From positions 1 through 64,000 of the forward strand of contig JABXIM010000114.1 of assembly GCA_013373085.1 (NCBI GenBank): a stretch of 64,000 nucleotides of DNA. Direction: 5' to 3'. The notes under the pieces were generated by a model. The model did not search any database, was not told where the DNA came from, and saw only the letters and a list, made by a program, of their open reading frames with translations. Positions 29,172 through 40,357 of the stretch are shown here, one piece after another (within the stretch, counting starts at the first letter, position 1; the number at the start of each line of letters is the position of its first letter). Position numbers and translations under genes: made by a program. Source of the DNA: Oceanospirillaceae bacterium. GTDB taxonomy: Bacteria; Pseudomonadota; Gammaproteobacteria; Pseudomonadales; Balneatricaceae.

Positions 29172-30974
29172 TTACAGAAAATACGCCATTCGCTTAAATG
29201 TTTCGTTTCGACTAACCAAATCCTCATACTTACCCTTATCTATAACTTTTCCAAGCGATATCATAAAAATAATATCGCATCTTTTAACTGTTGTTATACG
29301 GTGCGCAATCATGATGATCGTTTTCTTTCCTGAAAATCCGTGAATGGCTTCCATTATCATCTTTTCGGTAACACCGTCTAGCGCACTGGTCGCTTCATCC
29401 AATATAAGGACGTCGGCGTCGTTGTAGAGCGCTCTCGCTATGCCAATGCGCTGCCGCTGACCTCCCGAAAGCTGGATTCCGCGCTCCCCGACGCGAGTAT
29501 CCAATCCATCGGGCAAGCTGGCGACTAGCTCATCCAGATGAGCGATAGACACAGCTCGCCGGACAAGGACATCATTGATCATATCGGAGGGCAATCCAAA
29601 GGCGATATTCTCGCGAATGGTGCTATCTGCTAAAAATATCGACTGTGGTACGAAACCTATTGTACTTTGCCATGAACGCAGATTCGATTTCGTTACCGGT
29701 TCACCATCGATCAACAACTGGCCTTGTTCCGGCACGATTAATCCCAACAGCAGGTCAATCGCCGTAGACTTGCCCGAACCGGATGCGCCTACAAGTCCAA
29801 TTGTCTGATTGACAGGAATATCAACGTTCAGGCCCTGGAGGACCGGTTCCAACTTGCCCGGATAAGTAAAACTCACATCCTTCAATTGAATCGAGCGTTT
29901 CGGTACTAAGTGTTTTTCGCCATCATTCGGTTCTGAAATGGTTGAGACCGCATGTACACTCTGTCTCAATTCATCCCTAACCGCCTCAAAGGCAGCAAGG
30001 TTGCCTCGTATCTGAGAAACACCGGAATAGACCTGTTGCAATGCCGGTAACATCTTGAATCCCGCCAAAGCGTAAATGGAGAGCACTGGCAAGATAGCCC
30101 CCAAGTTACCCTCATAAACTGAAAGGAGATAGAGTACCAGCAGAATAACGCCGGCAAAGGCCACCAGTTCCATCGCATAACGCGGTACCTGCCCCATAGC
30201 CTGGGTCGTGCCCTGGGCACGGGCGAAGCGCTGGCTGGCGTTTTCGAAGCGTTCGGTGAATATATCCTGACGCCCAAGCAGCAACACATCCTTGATACCG
30301 CCGAACCCCTCGCTCATCAGTTTCAGGCGTTCGCGCTGCGCGGCCGTTACAGCTTTGCCGTTCGCCATCAAACGTCTGCGGACTGTCCGGTAGAGGAGCA
30401 GGTAGGCACTTACGAAGATAGCCAGCCCCACAAATGCCACCAGCGGGTTGTAGATAAAGATCGTCACGGCCATAAACAACGCCATCACCAGCTTGGCGTT
30501 CATCTGCATCAGCGGTATGAGGATCGTATTGGTGATCCTCACGCATTCCTGAGCGATCTGGTTGGTCAACTGACTGCTGGTGTTTGTGGTATGGAACAGC
30601 CAAGGCTGAAGCATATAGTGACGGTAAAGCCGGCTGCTCAGCTCGGCACCCACTTGGGTCCCGTACAGCGACAGCCGCCAGATGGTAAACATCGAAATCA
30701 GCGCGGCGACTGTCAAAACGGCCAGTACGCCAAGTCCCACCCAAAACAGGAAGTCCCTCGGCTCGCTCAGCCCTGTGGCACGAAATAAATCCGCGACCAG
30801 CCCTCCCCCCTTTAACTGATCGATATCGCCGACCAAGGCCATAAAGGGACCTATCGATACCACCCCTGTAATCTCGGCGAAGGACATCAGGATAACCAGC
30901 AGCTGGAGACGTAGCAGTCTTTTGCGTTGTTCTTCCGTCAGCAGGGAATAGAGTTCTTTAAGGTCTGCGAACAT
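29172..30974 (-). CDS. ABC transporter with fused membrane and ATPase domains (PglK-type flippase)
   Basis: The 600-residue half-transporter would dimerise to flip a lipid-linked oligosaccharide across the inner membrane. The N-terminal half has six hydrophobic segments and opens like PglK (LYSLLTEEQRKRLLRLQLLV, then ISIGPFMA-like VSIGPFMALVGDI). The ATPase half has Walker A GASGSGKST (about 392-400), signature LSGGQRQR (about 504-511), Walker B DVLILDEATSALD (about 516-528) and the H-loop in IAHRITTVKRCD. PglK-type exporters replace Wzx in Campylobacter-like pathways. It is the first gene after the ops element on the minus strand, at the head of the glycan operon. Confidence 0.9.
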   Translation of the reverse strand: MFADLKELYSLLTEEQRKRLLRLQLLVILMSFAEITGVVSIGPFMALVGDIDQLKGGGLVADLFRATGLSEPRDFLFWVGLGVLAVLTVAALISMFTIWRLSLYGTQVGAELSSRLYRHYMLQPWLFHTTNTSSQLTNQIAQECVRITNTILIPLMQMNAKLVMALFMAVTIFIYNPLVAFVGLAIFVSAYLLLYRTVRRRLMANGKAVTAAQRERLKLMSEGFGGIKDVLLLGRQDIFTERFENASQRFARAQGTTQAMGQVPRYAMELVAFAGVILLVLYLLSVYEGNLGAILPVLSIYALAGFKMLPALQQVYSGVSQIRGNLAAFEAVRDELRQSVHAVSTISEPNDGEKHLVPKRSIQLKDVSFTYPGKLEPVLQGLNVDIPVNQTIGLVGASGSGKSTAIDLLLGLIVPEQGQLLIDGEPVTKSNLRSWQSTIGFVPQSIFLADSTIRENIAFGLPSDMINDVLVRRAVSIAHLDELVASLPDGLDTRVGERGIQLSGGQRQRIGIARALYNDADVLILDEATSALDGVTEKMIMEAIHGFSGKKTIIMIAHRITTVKRCDIIFMISLGKVIDKGKYEDLVSRNETFKRMAYFL

Positions 30975-31122
30975 TCGGTCGTGATTCTTTTACATTTCAA
31001 CGTAATTGAAGAAGCTGTTTTAATAGGAGAAATTTGCCTCTCCAAGGATCGAGATAAGGCAATTTCGAAGGGGGCGTAACCACGTTCTACAGCCAGATGA
31101 AACGTGCGCGCACCTCTTTAAC

Positions 31123-31134
31123 CACGCTACCGCT
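31123..31134 (-). promoter_or_regulatory. ops element (RfaH recruitment site) with JUMPstart-like upstream sequence
   Basis: Minus strand reads AGCGGTAGCGTG, matching 11 of 12 bases of the E. coli ops GGCGGTAGCGTG. Eleven bases upstream continue the resemblance to JUMPstart (GTCAATCCTGG against GTTAAGCCAGG). It lies 66 bases past the rfaH stop and about 150 bases before the flippase start, the expected leader position for RfaH loading onto paused RNA polymerase. Confidence 0.85.
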
Positions 31135-31181
31135 CCAGGATTGACCGTCAGTTTCCTGAGGACGCGGCCAAGTCCGGGCAA

Positions 31182-31197
31182 CTATCTTCGAAGATAG
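31182..31197. repeat. 16-bp perfect palindrome just after rfaH
   Basis: CTATCTTCGAAGATAG is fully self-complementary and begins three bases beyond the rfaH stop codon. No T-run follows on the minus strand. It could be a pause hairpin, an mRNA 3' stabiliser or an operator before the ops leader. Confidence 0.5.
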
Positions 31198-31199
31198 GT

Positions 31200-31694
31200 T
31201 CAGGCTCGGCGAATATTGTTCAACGGCATGCTCAGCCGCTGGGTCCGGTGCAGCAGGTTCAGCAGCAGCACCACCCGTTCGGTTCCGTCGTAGCACTCGA
31301 ATATTGCATCCAGATCCGCAAAAGCCCCCTGGCAGATATGCACTGTATCGCCGGTTTTGAGCTCGCTCTCCGGCTCCTGCCCGGCCACGCGCTGGCGCAG
31401 TTCCTCGATAATATTGCTGTCGATGGGCAGGGGCATATCATTGAAGGTCACGAGGCGGCTGACGCCGCGGGTGGAGCGGATCGGGCGCCAGTTGTCGGCG
31501 ACCTGGTCGAGATAGATGAAGAGGTAGCCGGGGAACATCGGCTCGACCACGGTCTGGCGCTTGCCGCGGCGAATGCGCTCGGCGCTCAGCTTCGGCGCAA
31601 AACAGTCGTAGCCCTGGTTTTCGAGGTTCTCCCGGGCACGTTCTTCCTGTCTTGGCTTGGTCTGCAGCAGGTACCAGGCGCGCTGTACAGCCAT
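31200..31694 (-). CDS. rfaH: Transcription antitermination factor RfaH
   Basis: RfaH, a specialised NusG paralogue, loads on RNA polymerase at ops sites and suppresses pausing and Rho termination in long glycan operons. It also couples translation through its KOW domain. From ATG 31694 (CGGAGAG ribosome site) the product has 164 residues, against 162 in E. coli. The NGN domain shows WYLLQTKPRQEERARENLE, RGKRQTVVEPMFPGYLF and STRGVSRLVTF. The linker leads to the KOW domain with GAFADLDAIFECYDGTER and VVLLLNLL, all RfaH-like rather than NusG-like. The frame extends upstream to a GTG that was not chosen. An ops site follows 66 bases downstream. Confidence 0.93.
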   Translation of the reverse strand: MAVQRAWYLLQTKPRQEERARENLENQGYDCFAPKLSAERIRRGKRQTVVEPMFPGYLFIYLDQVADNWRPIRSTRGVSRLVTFNDMPLPIDSNIIEELRQRVAGQEPESELKTGDTVHICQGAFADLDAIFECYDGTERVVLLLNLLHRTQRLSMPLNNIRRA

Positions 31695-31825
31695 GGCGCT
31701 CTCCGTTTTATCCACCTGGCTATCGAGACCCGGTTCAGCCCCGACGCCTGCAATGCCATTGTTTCTCTAAAATACCACTGACCAAGCGTCTTACGCCTGC
31801 TCATAAGCTGTTGCCAGCTATACAA

Positions 31826-33109
31826 TTATAGCCGTTTGTCGACCTGGTCGAGCGGCAGCATAGCTTTCACGTCAAACAATACACTGTGCTCGGGGTCTCT
31901 GCACAGCCCCCGGATCCGTGCGGCGCCCATCTCCCGGAAATCGTCGTGGGCCACCGCCAGTATCACCGCATCGAACAGTCCAGGCTCAACCTTTTCCAGC
32001 AGCTCCAGCCCGTACTCGCGGCGCGCCTCCTCGGTGGAGACCCAGGGGTCGTATACATCGACCCGGCCGCAGTAACCCTCGAGCCTGCGTATCATATCGA
32101 TGACCTTGGTATTGCGGATGTCGGGACAGTTTTCCTTGAAGGACAGCCCGAGGACCAGCACCCGGGCGTCGGCGATCTGGATGCGCTTTTTGATCATCAG
32201 CTTGATGACTTCTTCGGCGACGTACTGGCCCATGCCGTCGTTGATGCGCCGTCCGGCCAGGATCACGTCGGGGAAATACCCTGCCGCCTGGGCCTTGTGC
32301 GTGAGGTAGTAGGGATCGACGCCGATGCAGTGACCGCCGACCAGTCCCGGGCGGAACGGCAGAAAATTCCACTTGGTACCGGCGGCCTCGAGCACTTCGG
32401 TGGTGTCGATGCCGAGTTTGCCAAAGATAATCGCCAGCTCGTTGATCAGCGCAATATTGAGGTCACGCTGGGTGTTCTCGATGACCTTGGCCGCTTCCGC
32501 CACCCGGATGCTGCTGGCGCGATGCGTTCCGGCCGTGATGATGCTGGCGTAGAGACTATCGACGAAGTCAGCCACCTCCGGTGTCGATCCGGCAGTGACC
32601 TTGACGATGCGGGTCAGGCGGTTGTGCTGGTCGCCCGGGTTGATGCGCTCCGGACTGTAACCGATGAAGAATTCACGATTGAATTCGAGGCCCGACACCG
32701 CTTCCAGCTCAGGTACGCAGACCTCTTCGGTCGCGCCCGGGTAGACGGTGGACTCGTAGATGACGATATCGTTTTGCTTCAGCACTGAGCCGAGCGCCTG
32801 GCTCGCACTACGCAGAGGCGAAAGGTCGGGCCGCTTGTGGGCATCGACCGGCGTCGGGACCGTCACGATATAGACGTTGCAGTCTGCGACGTCCTCCAGC
32901 CGATCGCTGAAGGCGAGCCTGGGCGCGTCCGCCAACTCTTCCGGCTCCAGCTCCAGGGTGCTGTCCGTGCCGCCCTGCAGTTCTGCGATACGCTGCGGGT
33001 TGATATCATAGCCGACGGTATCGAACCTGCGGCCGAACTCGACCGCCAGCGGCAGGCCGACGTATCCCAGCCCCAGTACGCAAATCCTGACTCGATCCAG
33101 GTCAAACAT
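31826..33109 (-). CDS. tviB: UDP-N-acetylhexosamine 6-dehydrogenase (TviB/WbpO type)
   Basis: These NAD-dependent enzymes oxidise C6 of UDP-GalNAc or UDP-GlcNAc twice to give the uronic acid used in surface polysaccharides. The 427-residue product has the N-terminal Rossmann motif [16 protein letters not shown] (11-26), the hinge [11 protein letters not shown], the central [10 protein letters not shown] and the catalytic-cysteine motif [12 protein letters not shown] (Cys near 261). The C-terminal UDP-binding [16 protein letters not shown] closes it. [10 protein letters not shown] and [14 protein letters not shown] favour the TviB/WbpO subgroup over UDP-glucose dehydrogenase. It is upstream of rfaH on the same strand and is the first gene of the glycan locus in transcriptional order. 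Exact sugar specificity is uncertain. Confidence 0.87.
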   Translation of the reverse strand: MFDLDRVRICVLGLGYVGLPLAVEFGRRFDTVGYDINPQRIAELQGGTDSTLELEPEELADAPRLAFSDRLEDVADCNVYIVTVPTPVDAHKRPDLSPLRSASQALGSVLKQNDIVIYESTVYPGATEEVCVPELEAVSGLEFNREFFIGYSPERINPGDQHNRLTRIVKVTAGSTPEVADFVDSLYASIITAGTHRASSIRVAEAAKVIENTQRDLNIALINELAIIFGKLGIDTTEVLEAAGTKWNFLPFRPGLVGGHCIGVDPYYLTHKAQAAGYFPDVILAGRRINDGMGQYVAEEVIKLMIKKRIQIADARVLVLGLSFKENCPDIRNTKVIDMIRRLEGYCGRVDVYDPWVSTEEARREYGLELLEKVEPGLFDAVILAVAHDDFREMGAARIRGLCRDPEHSVLFDVKAMLPLDQVDKRL

Positions 33110-33223
33110 GCGTGGCGTCCTTGTGCTCGCGGTTGTGCAAAGACGGTATCATAGCGCCCGGGGCGACAGCGGGGCAAAGGCAAATCTCGTAGGCGTTCGT
33201 TCCTCCGAGCAAATCCAATAGGT

Positions 33224-33251
33224 CAATCGCCCACGGAGTGGGCTCCTACAA
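33224..33251 (-). repeat. REP-like element, inverted copy
   Basis: Minus strand TTGTAGGAGCCCACTCCGTGGGCGATTG matches the Pseudomonas-type REP pattern GTAGGAGC-stem-loop-GCGAT. It faces the copy at 33294-33323, forming a BIME-like pair between tviB and mnmC. Confidence 0.7.
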
Positions 33252-33293
33252 CGCAATCCCGGCCCGGCAGCGGGTCGCAGGCAAAACCTTTTG

Positions 33294-33323
33294 TTTGTAG
33301 GAGCTCGCTCTGCGAGCGATCGG
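33294..33323 (+). repeat. REP-like element
   Basis: TTTGTAGGAGCTCGCTCTGC followed by GAGCGATCGG has the GTAGGAGC head and a GCTCGC/GCGAGC hairpin typical of Pseudomonas REPs. It ends about 25 bases before the mnmC start and forms an inverted pair with 33224-33251. Confidence 0.7.
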
Positions 33324-33347
33324 GCGGCCAGTGATGAGTGGTGAATA

Positions 33348-35324
33348 GTGAGCGGCGACAAGCAAAACCGAAGCAGAATCGAACCTGCTCAGCTGCGTTG
33401 GGACGCGGATACACCCGTCTCCGGCCAGTTCGACGATATCTATTTCAACAAGGACGGCGGACACGCCGAGACGGAACACGTCTTTCTCGACGGCAACCGG
33501 CTGCGTGAGCGCTTCGCGTCGCTCGAGGCGCCCATTTTCAGCATTGCCGAAACGGGCTTCGGTACCGGGCTCAACTTCCTCTGTGCCCGCGCCCTGTGGC
33601 TAAAGCTGGCGCCAGCGGATGCCTGCCTGCATTTCGTCTCGGTCGAGAAGTATCCACTGCGCCCCGGGGATCTGGCCCGCGCCCTCGCCCACTGGCCCGA
33701 GTTCAGCAACGGCAGCGAACAGCTGCTGGCGCAGTACCCGCCCCGGGCGGCGGGCTTTCACCGTCTGGAGCTCGACGACGGCCGGGTCCGACTGACGCTG
33801 ATGTTCGGCGACGCCATCGACAGCTACTCGCAGCTGGAGGCCCGGGTCGACGCCTGGTTCCTGGACGGTTTCGCGCCGGCCAAGAACCCGGACATGTGGC
33901 AGCCGGAACTCTTCTCCCAGATCGCCCGCCTGAGCCGACCCGGCACCACGCTCGCAACCTTTACCGCCGCGGGCTTCGTGCGGCGGGGCCTGCAGGCGGT
34001 CGGCTTCAGGATGGAAAAAGCCCCCGGCTTCGGTCGCAAGCGGGAGATGCTGCGCGGCGCCTTTGGCGAAAGTGAACGCCTACTTTCGCTCAAGCCCTGG
34101 TTCGATCTTCCCGAATCCGCCTCCCGCCCTGCCAGCGTGCTGGTGATCGGCGGCGGGCTGGCCGGCTGCAGCGCCGCCCACTCGCTGGCCCGTCGCGGCA
34201 TCCGCGTGCAGCTCATCGAACAGGCCGACGTGCTCGCCAGTGGCGGCTCGGGCAACCGCCAGGGCGCCCTGTATGCAAAACTGCCGGTCAAACCGACGCA
34301 TCAGGGCAAGTTCCACGGTAGCGGGCTGCACTACAGCCATCACCTGGCGAAGCGGCTGCTGGGCGACGATGACTGGGCCGCCTGCGGCTTGCTTCAGCTG
34401 GCCCTGAACGAAAAAGAGCTCAACCGGCAGCAGCAGCTGATCGATGAAGCCTATTACCCAGCGGAGCTGGTGCACGCGGTCTCGGCTGCAGAAGCGGGAA
34501 CGCTCGCGGGACTGCCGATCGAGCAATCGGGGCTGTTCTTCGAGCTGGGCGGCTGGATATCGCCGCCGGCGCTGTGCCGGGCGCTCGTCGACCATCCGCT
34601 GATCGAGGTTCATACCGATACCCGCATCGGGCAGCTGCAGCGGAAGACTTCCGAAGGTTGGATTGCACTGGGTACCGACGGCACGCAATTGGCTGCCGAT
34701 GCGGTGGTGATCGCCAACGCGAGCGCAGCCCAGACCTTCGAGCAAAGCCGCCATTTGCCGCTCAAGCCCATTCGCGGCCAGGTCACCCACGCGCCTGCGC
34801 CGGATTCGCTGCCGGACCTGAAGACCGTGGTCTGCGGCGACGGTTATATCGCGCCGTCCACCGGCGGCACTTACGCCTTTGGCGCCACCTTCGACCTGCG
34901 CGATGACAGCAGCGACATTCGCAACCAGGATCACCAGCGCAATCTCGACACCCTGTCCGGGACTTTGCCAGCCCTGGCCCGAGCACTGGCGACAGAGCCT
35001 CTGGAAGGGCGTGTCGGCTTTCGCTGTTCGACACCCGATTACCTGCCTATCATCGGCCCCCTGCCCGTCCGGGACCGTTTTCTAGAGGATTACGCCCGGC
35101 TGCGCAACGACCGCAAGTGGCGCTTCGATACTGCACCCACGCATCATCCCGGACTCTATATCAGTGTCGGCCACGGCTCCAAGGGGCTGCTGACCTGCCC
35201 GCTCGGAGGCGAACTGCTTGCCGCGGTGATCTGCGCAGAACCCCTGCCGTTGCCACGGGATATCGTCGATGCGTTGAACCCGGCCCGATTTATCATCAAG
35301 AATCTGATTCGCGGGTCGATATAA
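33348..35324 (+). CDS. mnmC: Bifunctional tRNA mnm5s2U34 enzyme MnmC
   Basis: MnmC completes the 5-methylaminomethyl-2-thiouridine at the wobble position: the C-terminal FAD domain removes the carboxymethyl group of cmnm5U and the N-terminal domain methylates the amine with SAM. The 658-residue product has the methyltransferase features FSIAETGFGTGLNFLCA (about 64-80) and DAWFLDGFAPAKNPDMW. An FAD-binding Rossmann fold follows, with VLVIGGGLAGCSAAHSLARR (about 264-283), GSGNRQGALYAKLP and a C-terminal SVGHGSKGLLTCPL. Length is normal. The start appears to be GTG 33348, with no strong Shine-Dalgarno, right behind the REP pair. Confidence 0.94.
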   Translation: MSGDKQNRSRIEPAQLRWDADTPVSGQFDDIYFNKDGGHAETEHVFLDGNRLRERFASLEAPIFSIAETGFGTGLNFLCARALWLKLAPADACLHFVSVEKYPLRPGDLARALAHWPEFSNGSEQLLAQYPPRAAGFHRLELDDGRVRLTLMFGDAIDSYSQLEARVDAWFLDGFAPAKNPDMWQPELFSQIARLSRPGTTLATFTAAGFVRRGLQAVGFRMEKAPGFGRKREMLRGAFGESERLLSLKPWFDLPESASRPASVLVIGGGLAGCSAAHSLARRGIRVQLIEQADVLASGGSGNRQGALYAKLPVKPTHQGKFHGSGLHYSHHLAKRLLGDDDWAACGLLQLALNEKELNRQQQLIDEAYYPAELVHAVSAAEAGTLAGLPIEQSGLFFELGGWISPPALCRALVDHPLIEVHTDTRIGQLQRKTSEGWIALGTDGTQLAADAVVIANASAAQTFEQSRHLPLKPIRGQVTHAPAPDSLPDLKTVVCGDGYIAPSTGGTYAFGATFDLRDDSSDIRNQDHQRNLDTLSGTLPALARALATEPLEGRVGFRCSTPDYLPIIGPLPVRDRFLEDYARLRNDRKWRFDTAPTHHPGLYISVGHGSKGLLTCPLGGELLAAVICAEPLPLPRDIVDALNPARFIIKNLIRGSI

Positions 35325-35421
35325 CGGAAAAGGCGGAAAATCATTTAGCGGTAATTGGATGGCAGGCGGCCCAGGGCCACAGGGGCCACCTGCGCCAACT
35401 TGCCTTCCTGGAGGCCTCGTT

Positions 35422-36072
35422 ATGGCACTGGTGATTTACGATCAGGGCTACCGGATCCAGACGCCGGTGCGCGCCCTGTTCAAGCCGGGTGGCGTCGAGT
35501 CGGTCGAGGAGATCAAGGCGGCCCACACAACGGCCAGCGAAGAACAGCGAGTCCATGCCGAAGGCGAGCAGTACCGCATCAAGGGATACCAGGAGCAACT
35601 GCGCCGTTCACCACCCCGCTCCAAACCTCCGCTTCGCGGCTACGAGCGCCCGCTTGAACAGCAACCCAGGCCCGGCGCTCCGAGCCTGCCGGCAACCCTC
35701 TACATGAGTGCGCCGGTGCAATGGATCACGCGCAATGCCAGCATCGCCGATGCCCGTGACCGTATGCGCAACCTCAGGATCGAGCACCTGGTGGTGATGT
35801 CGCCCCAGGAACGCCCGTTGGGCATCGTGTCCTACTCTCAGCTCGAGCGCAGCGGCCAGCACCCTATGGTCAGCGTCGCCAGCATCTATTCCCGTCACCT
35901 GATCGCCGCCTCGCCCGACACCGAAGCCTCGCAGCTGGCCGCGACCTTCGTCGAGTACGAAGTCGGCGCCATTCCCATCGTCGACAGTCGCGACCGCCTG
36001 GTCGGTATCGTCACGCGCACGGATCTGCTGCGCCTGCTGATCAGCGGCGCCAGGATCGAGAGCTGGGCGTAG
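35422..36072 (+). CDS. CBS-domain pair protein
   Basis: The 216-residue protein starts at ATG 35422 (GGAGG site); the frame is open upstream to 35359 but without a ribosome site. After a polar N-terminal part (residues 1 to about 90), two CBS motifs follow. The first, about 93-150, runs from YMSAPVQWITRNASIADARD to EHLVVMSPQERPLGIVSY. The second, about 155-212, runs from IYSRHLIAASPDTEASQLAA to GAIPIVDSRDRLVGIVTRTD. CBS pairs bind adenine nucleotides and act as energy or redox sensors, or tune partner proteins. No enzymatic domain is attached and the partner is unknown. Its 3' end abuts an inverted repeat shared with a convergent gene. Confidence 0.9.
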   Translation: MALVIYDQGYRIQTPVRALFKPGGVESVEEIKAAHTTASEEQRVHAEGEQYRIKGYQEQLRRSPPRSKPPLRGYERPLEQQPRPGAPSLPATLYMSAPVQWITRNASIADARDRMRNLRIEHLVVMSPQERPLGIVSYSQLERSGQHPMVSVASIYSRHLIAASPDTEASQLAATFVEYEVGAIPIVDSRDRLVGIVTRTDLLRLLISGARIESWA

Positions 36073-36141
36073 GATGCCGGTATACGGAGCGCACCGCACC
36101 AGTTGTACCGGTGCGCTTCGCTCCGTTCAGCAGCACCCTAC
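36069..36141. repeat. Inverted repeat pair at a convergent gene junction
   Basis: GTAGGATGCCGG..GCGCACCGCACC (36069-36100) faces ACCGGTGCGCTTCGCTCCG..AGCACCCTAC (36107-36141), imperfectly complementary. It begins at the stop of the CBS gene and ends 18 bases from the stop of the minus-strand DUF4126 gene, so it may act as a bidirectional terminator. The same family occurs at 40250-40334 and 50754-50838. Confidence 0.65.
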
Positions 36142-36158
36142 GAACGCCGTTGAGCTCA

Positions 36159-36833
36159 TCACCGAGGATGTTTGGAATCGTTTGGCAACGCCTGGCTGCC
36201 GGTGGGTATCTCGATTGGCTCGCCCTTATCGCCGCCAAACAGTCTTGCAAGGAAACGAAACACCCGCTTGACGCCACGCCAGACCTTCGGCAGCAGCCAG
36301 ATCATCAGCAGGATGAAGACCACCAGGCCGGCGAGGAACAGCCAGGGGTTGTAGAGCGCAGTCCAGAGTCCGGCGATGACCACCACGTCCTCGCCGATCG
36401 AGGCCACCCAGTTACTGAAAGGCTCCGGCGACGTATTGATCAGCACCCGGCTGCCGGCCTTGGTCGCGTGCGTGCCGGCGGCGATAGTGCCCCCGACGAT
36501 AGCGGCCGCCAACCCCACCGGCGCACTGATATCCCCGACCGCCCCGGCCGCCAGCGCGGCGCCCGCAGGTATGCGGATAAAGGTGTGCAACGTATCCCAG
36601 CCGGTATCGACGCCGGGCACCTTGTCGGCGAAGAATTCGACGCAATACATGAAGCCCGCCGCCATGATCACCAGCGGGTCGCCGACCACTTCGAGGCCCG
36701 GCGGCAGCGTGATGTGGCCCATGTTCGACAAAACGCCGAGCATCAGCAGGGTGGCGTAGAGATTGATGCCGCTGGCCCAGGCCAGGCCCATGGACAGGGC
36801 GATCATCTGACTGATCTGGTCTAGCTGATCCAT
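36159..36833 (-). CDS. DUF4126 integral membrane protein
   Basis: The 224-residue protein belongs to the DUF4126 family of uncharacterised membrane proteins. It has about five hydrophobic segments, among them ALSMGLAWASGINLYATLLM (about 12-31), IVGGTIAAGTHATKAGSR in the middle and AGLVVFILLMIWLLPKVW near the C-terminus. A basic tail follows (RGVKRVFRFLARLF). The ASGINLY segment and GTHATKAGSR are typical of the family. Function is unknown. It stands alone, convergent with the CBS gene. Length is normal. Confidence 0.85.
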   Translation of the reverse strand: MDQLDQISQMIALSMGLAWASGINLYATLLMLGVLSNMGHITLPPGLEVVGDPLVIMAAGFMYCVEFFADKVPGVDTGWDTLHTFIRIPAGAALAAGAVGDISAPVGLAAAIVGGTIAAGTHATKAGSRVLINTSPEPFSNWVASIGEDVVVIAGLWTALYNPWLFLAGLVVFILLMIWLLPKVWRGVKRVFRFLARLFGGDKGEPIEIPTGSQALPNDSKHPR

Positions 36834-36947
36834 GGTGACCTCCGGGGGGTTGGGGATGGGCCATATGCTAAAGCTTAGACATAACCGGCAGGCGTATGGG
36901 ACCAGGCTTCAAAACCGGTACAGGGTCACGGTCTGCCATCATCCGCA

Positions 36948-36985
36948 GGTGTTGGGTTGCGCGGCTTCGCCGCTCCACCCAACCT
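36948..36985. repeat. Palindrome related to the GTAGGnTGGGT repeats
   Basis: GTTGGGT..GCGGCTTCGCCGC..ACCCAAC followed by CTACGAACG forms a strong hairpin and shares the CCCnnCTACGAACG end with 36133-36145. It lies between yheU and the DUF4126 gene start. Confidence 0.5.
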
Positions 36986-37040
36986 ACGAACGAACTGAGC
37001 CTGAAGCCGAGCTTGCCATGTGCCCGGCCCAGGCTTTCGT

Positions 37041-37252
37041 TTATTTGAGACTATCTTTCGTTACTATATTGCACTGCCCTGTACTTTCGCTGAACAGGAT
37101 CACCGCCCGGCCGCTGTCGAGCTGCTGGCGCACCTGGGCGATACGGCGGGCCAGTGGCGTTTCGACCTCGCCGTAGTCGGTGCCGTCCCGGGTGACGAAT
37201 TCGCTGATCAGGTTATCCAGGGTTTCCGGGGTAAGGTCGCGATGGGGAATGA

Positions 37253-37256
<4 letters not shown>
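37041..37256 (-). CDS. yheU: YheU family protein (UPF0270)
   Basis: The product, about 71 residues, is a small conserved gammaproteobacterial protein of unknown function. IIPHRDLTPETLDNLISEFV and REGTDYGE-like VTRDGTDYGEVE correspond to the N-terminal half of E. coli YheU. The most likely start is TTG 37256, overlapping the TGA of the upstream lipoprotein gene and preceded by GGAGGTGG. This gives the family length, whereas the upstream ATG 37280 would add eight non-conserved residues. Translation is probably coupled to the lipoprotein gene. Confidence 0.85.
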
Positions 37257-40223
<2,967 letters not shown>

Positions 40224-40249
40224 TTACGCTCAGGCCGCCGGGGTAGATC

Positions 40250-40334
40250 GTCGGTGCGGTGCGTTACACTCACCGGCAGCCTACACGGATGGAACTCATG
40301 CAGGCTACCGGTAAAAGCGGGCATCGCACCGGTC
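40250..40334. repeat. Inverted repeat pair between zipA and ligA
   Basis: GTCGGTGCGGTGCG..CACCGGCAGCCTAC (40250-40284) faces GCAGGCTACCGGT..CATCGCACCGGTC (40300-40334). Same family as 36069-36141 and 50754-50838, here between two co-directional genes, so it could attenuate or stabilise the transcript. Confidence 0.55.
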
Positions 40335-40357
40335 ATGCAATGCAACAGGCATCACGA

